DNA of 5,641 nucleotides from assembly GCA_026392535.1 (NCBI GenBank), contig JAPLBX010000094.1, forward strand, positions 1 through 5,641, read 5' to 3'. Below the pieces are notes generated by a model. The model was not told where the DNA came from and searched no databases. It saw only the letters and a list, made by a program, of their open reading frames with translations. The DNA comes from Actinomycetota bacterium. GTDB taxonomy: Bacteria > Actinomycetota > Actinomycetes > S36-B12 > UBA5976. The translations under genes were made by a program, and so were the position numbers. Below, one piece after another: positions 5,330 through 5,641 of the stretch (its first letter is position 1; every line of letters starts with the position of its first letter).

Positions 5330-5641
5330 TTGGCAAACTCTTTCAAACCTTCAAGTGCTGATGTAACAATCGTTTTTTCTCCCGCGGACAATATGAAACT
5401 CGGCAGAGGCAAATTCACTTCTACTGAGAGTTCGTATGTCACGTCACAGCCATCACCAACAGGTGAAAGGCGGTAAGCGCCATCAAGAGCTGTAATTGCA
5501 TTTGCATTGATTAAATGCCACTCGACAGAGTCCGAATCCCATTTGTAGCCAAGTTCAACTAAATCTGAAATTGGTCCACCTGCAATTTGAAAAGTGGTGC
5601 GCACCGGTCTTCCCTGCGAATCGGTTTCGCAGACCTTCACA
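5326..5641 (-). CDS. SRPBCC/START-like (polyketide cyclase/COQ10-type) protein, 5' end outside window
   Basis: C-terminal 104 residues of a small helix-grip fold protein of the SRPBCC superfamily, which binds hydrophobic ligands in a deep cavity. The frame is open through the window edge. The visible part contains the middle and end of the fold: strand-rich VRTTFQIAGGPISDLVELGYKW-type segments, the conserved ITALDGAYRLSP block typical of the actinobacterial members, VTYELSVEVNLPLP, and a final helix (about 84-102) ending in GLKEFAK. Relatives are about 145-150 residues, so roughly 35-40 N-terminal residues lie beyond the window. The GTG at 5640 is therefore an internal codon and not the start. 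It shares a 4-nt overlap with the next gene and is the first visible gene of the operon; others may precede it. The ligand and role are unknown. Confidence 0.85.
   Translation of the reverse strand, partial: VKVCETDSQGRPVRTTFQIAGGPISDLVELGYKWDSDSVEWHLINANAITALDGAYRLSPVGDGCDVTYELSVEVNLPLPSFILSAGEKTIVTSALEGLKEFAK

Noticed and set aside
5638..5640. GTG as the start of the SRPBCC protein
   Set aside because: It falls inside the conserved fold, about 35-40 residues in; the frame stays open to the window edge, so the true start is outside.

Overview
The window looks like ordinary chromosome from a low-GC member of the Actinomycetota (Actinobacteria). A few lines counted by hand give mid-40s % GC. 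The class II DAHP synthase aligns at a constant offset with the Mycobacterium tuberculosis enzyme, the phosphofructokinase resembles the Propionibacterium PPi-dependent type, and a GlkA-type ROK glucokinase, a DUF5304-like protein and an SRPBCC protein lie side by side as in Streptomyces-type neighbourhoods. Low GC with this gene set and very tight packing would fit a streamlined freshwater actinobacterium (acI / Nanopelagicales), but that placement is inference.

Layout. Positions 1-1804 (minus strand) hold a class II DAHP synthase gene (518-1804) followed by an O6-methylguanine-DNA methyltransferase gene (496 to beyond position 1, cut by the window edge). A 95-nt divergent intergenic region (1805-1899) separates these from a PPi-dependent 6-phosphofructokinase on the plus strand (1900-3153). 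A 28-nt AT-rich gap with a possible two-way terminator separates that gene from a convergent, tightly packed minus-strand operon. In transcription order the operon is an SRPBCC/START-like protein (5' end outside the window), a small Cys-cluster protein resembling DUF5304, a ROK-family glucokinase and a PlsC-type acyltransferase. Its junctions are a 4-nt ATGA overlap, a 7-nt gap and a 5-nt gap. No stretch over 300 bases lacks a gene.

Together, the glucokinase and PPi-phosphofructokinase form the top of glycolysis (glucose to glucose-6-P, and fructose-6-P to fructose-1,6-bisphosphate at the expense of PPi). DAHP synthase takes PEP and erythrose-4-P from central carbon into the shikimate pathway. 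The acyltransferase belongs to phospholipid synthesis, and the methyltransferase repairs alkylated DNA.

Two lesions stand out. The DAHP synthase frame ends early in an unrelated four-residue tail, while the expected family C-terminus is still readable in another frame just downstream. This points to a deletion of about 20-23 nt that shifted the frame. The phosphofructokinase carries a near-perfect 30-bp in-frame tandem duplication that repeats a 10-residue C-terminal segment, with one synonymous difference between the copies. I see no mobile element, CRISPR array, tRNA, rRNA or undescribed multi-gene system.
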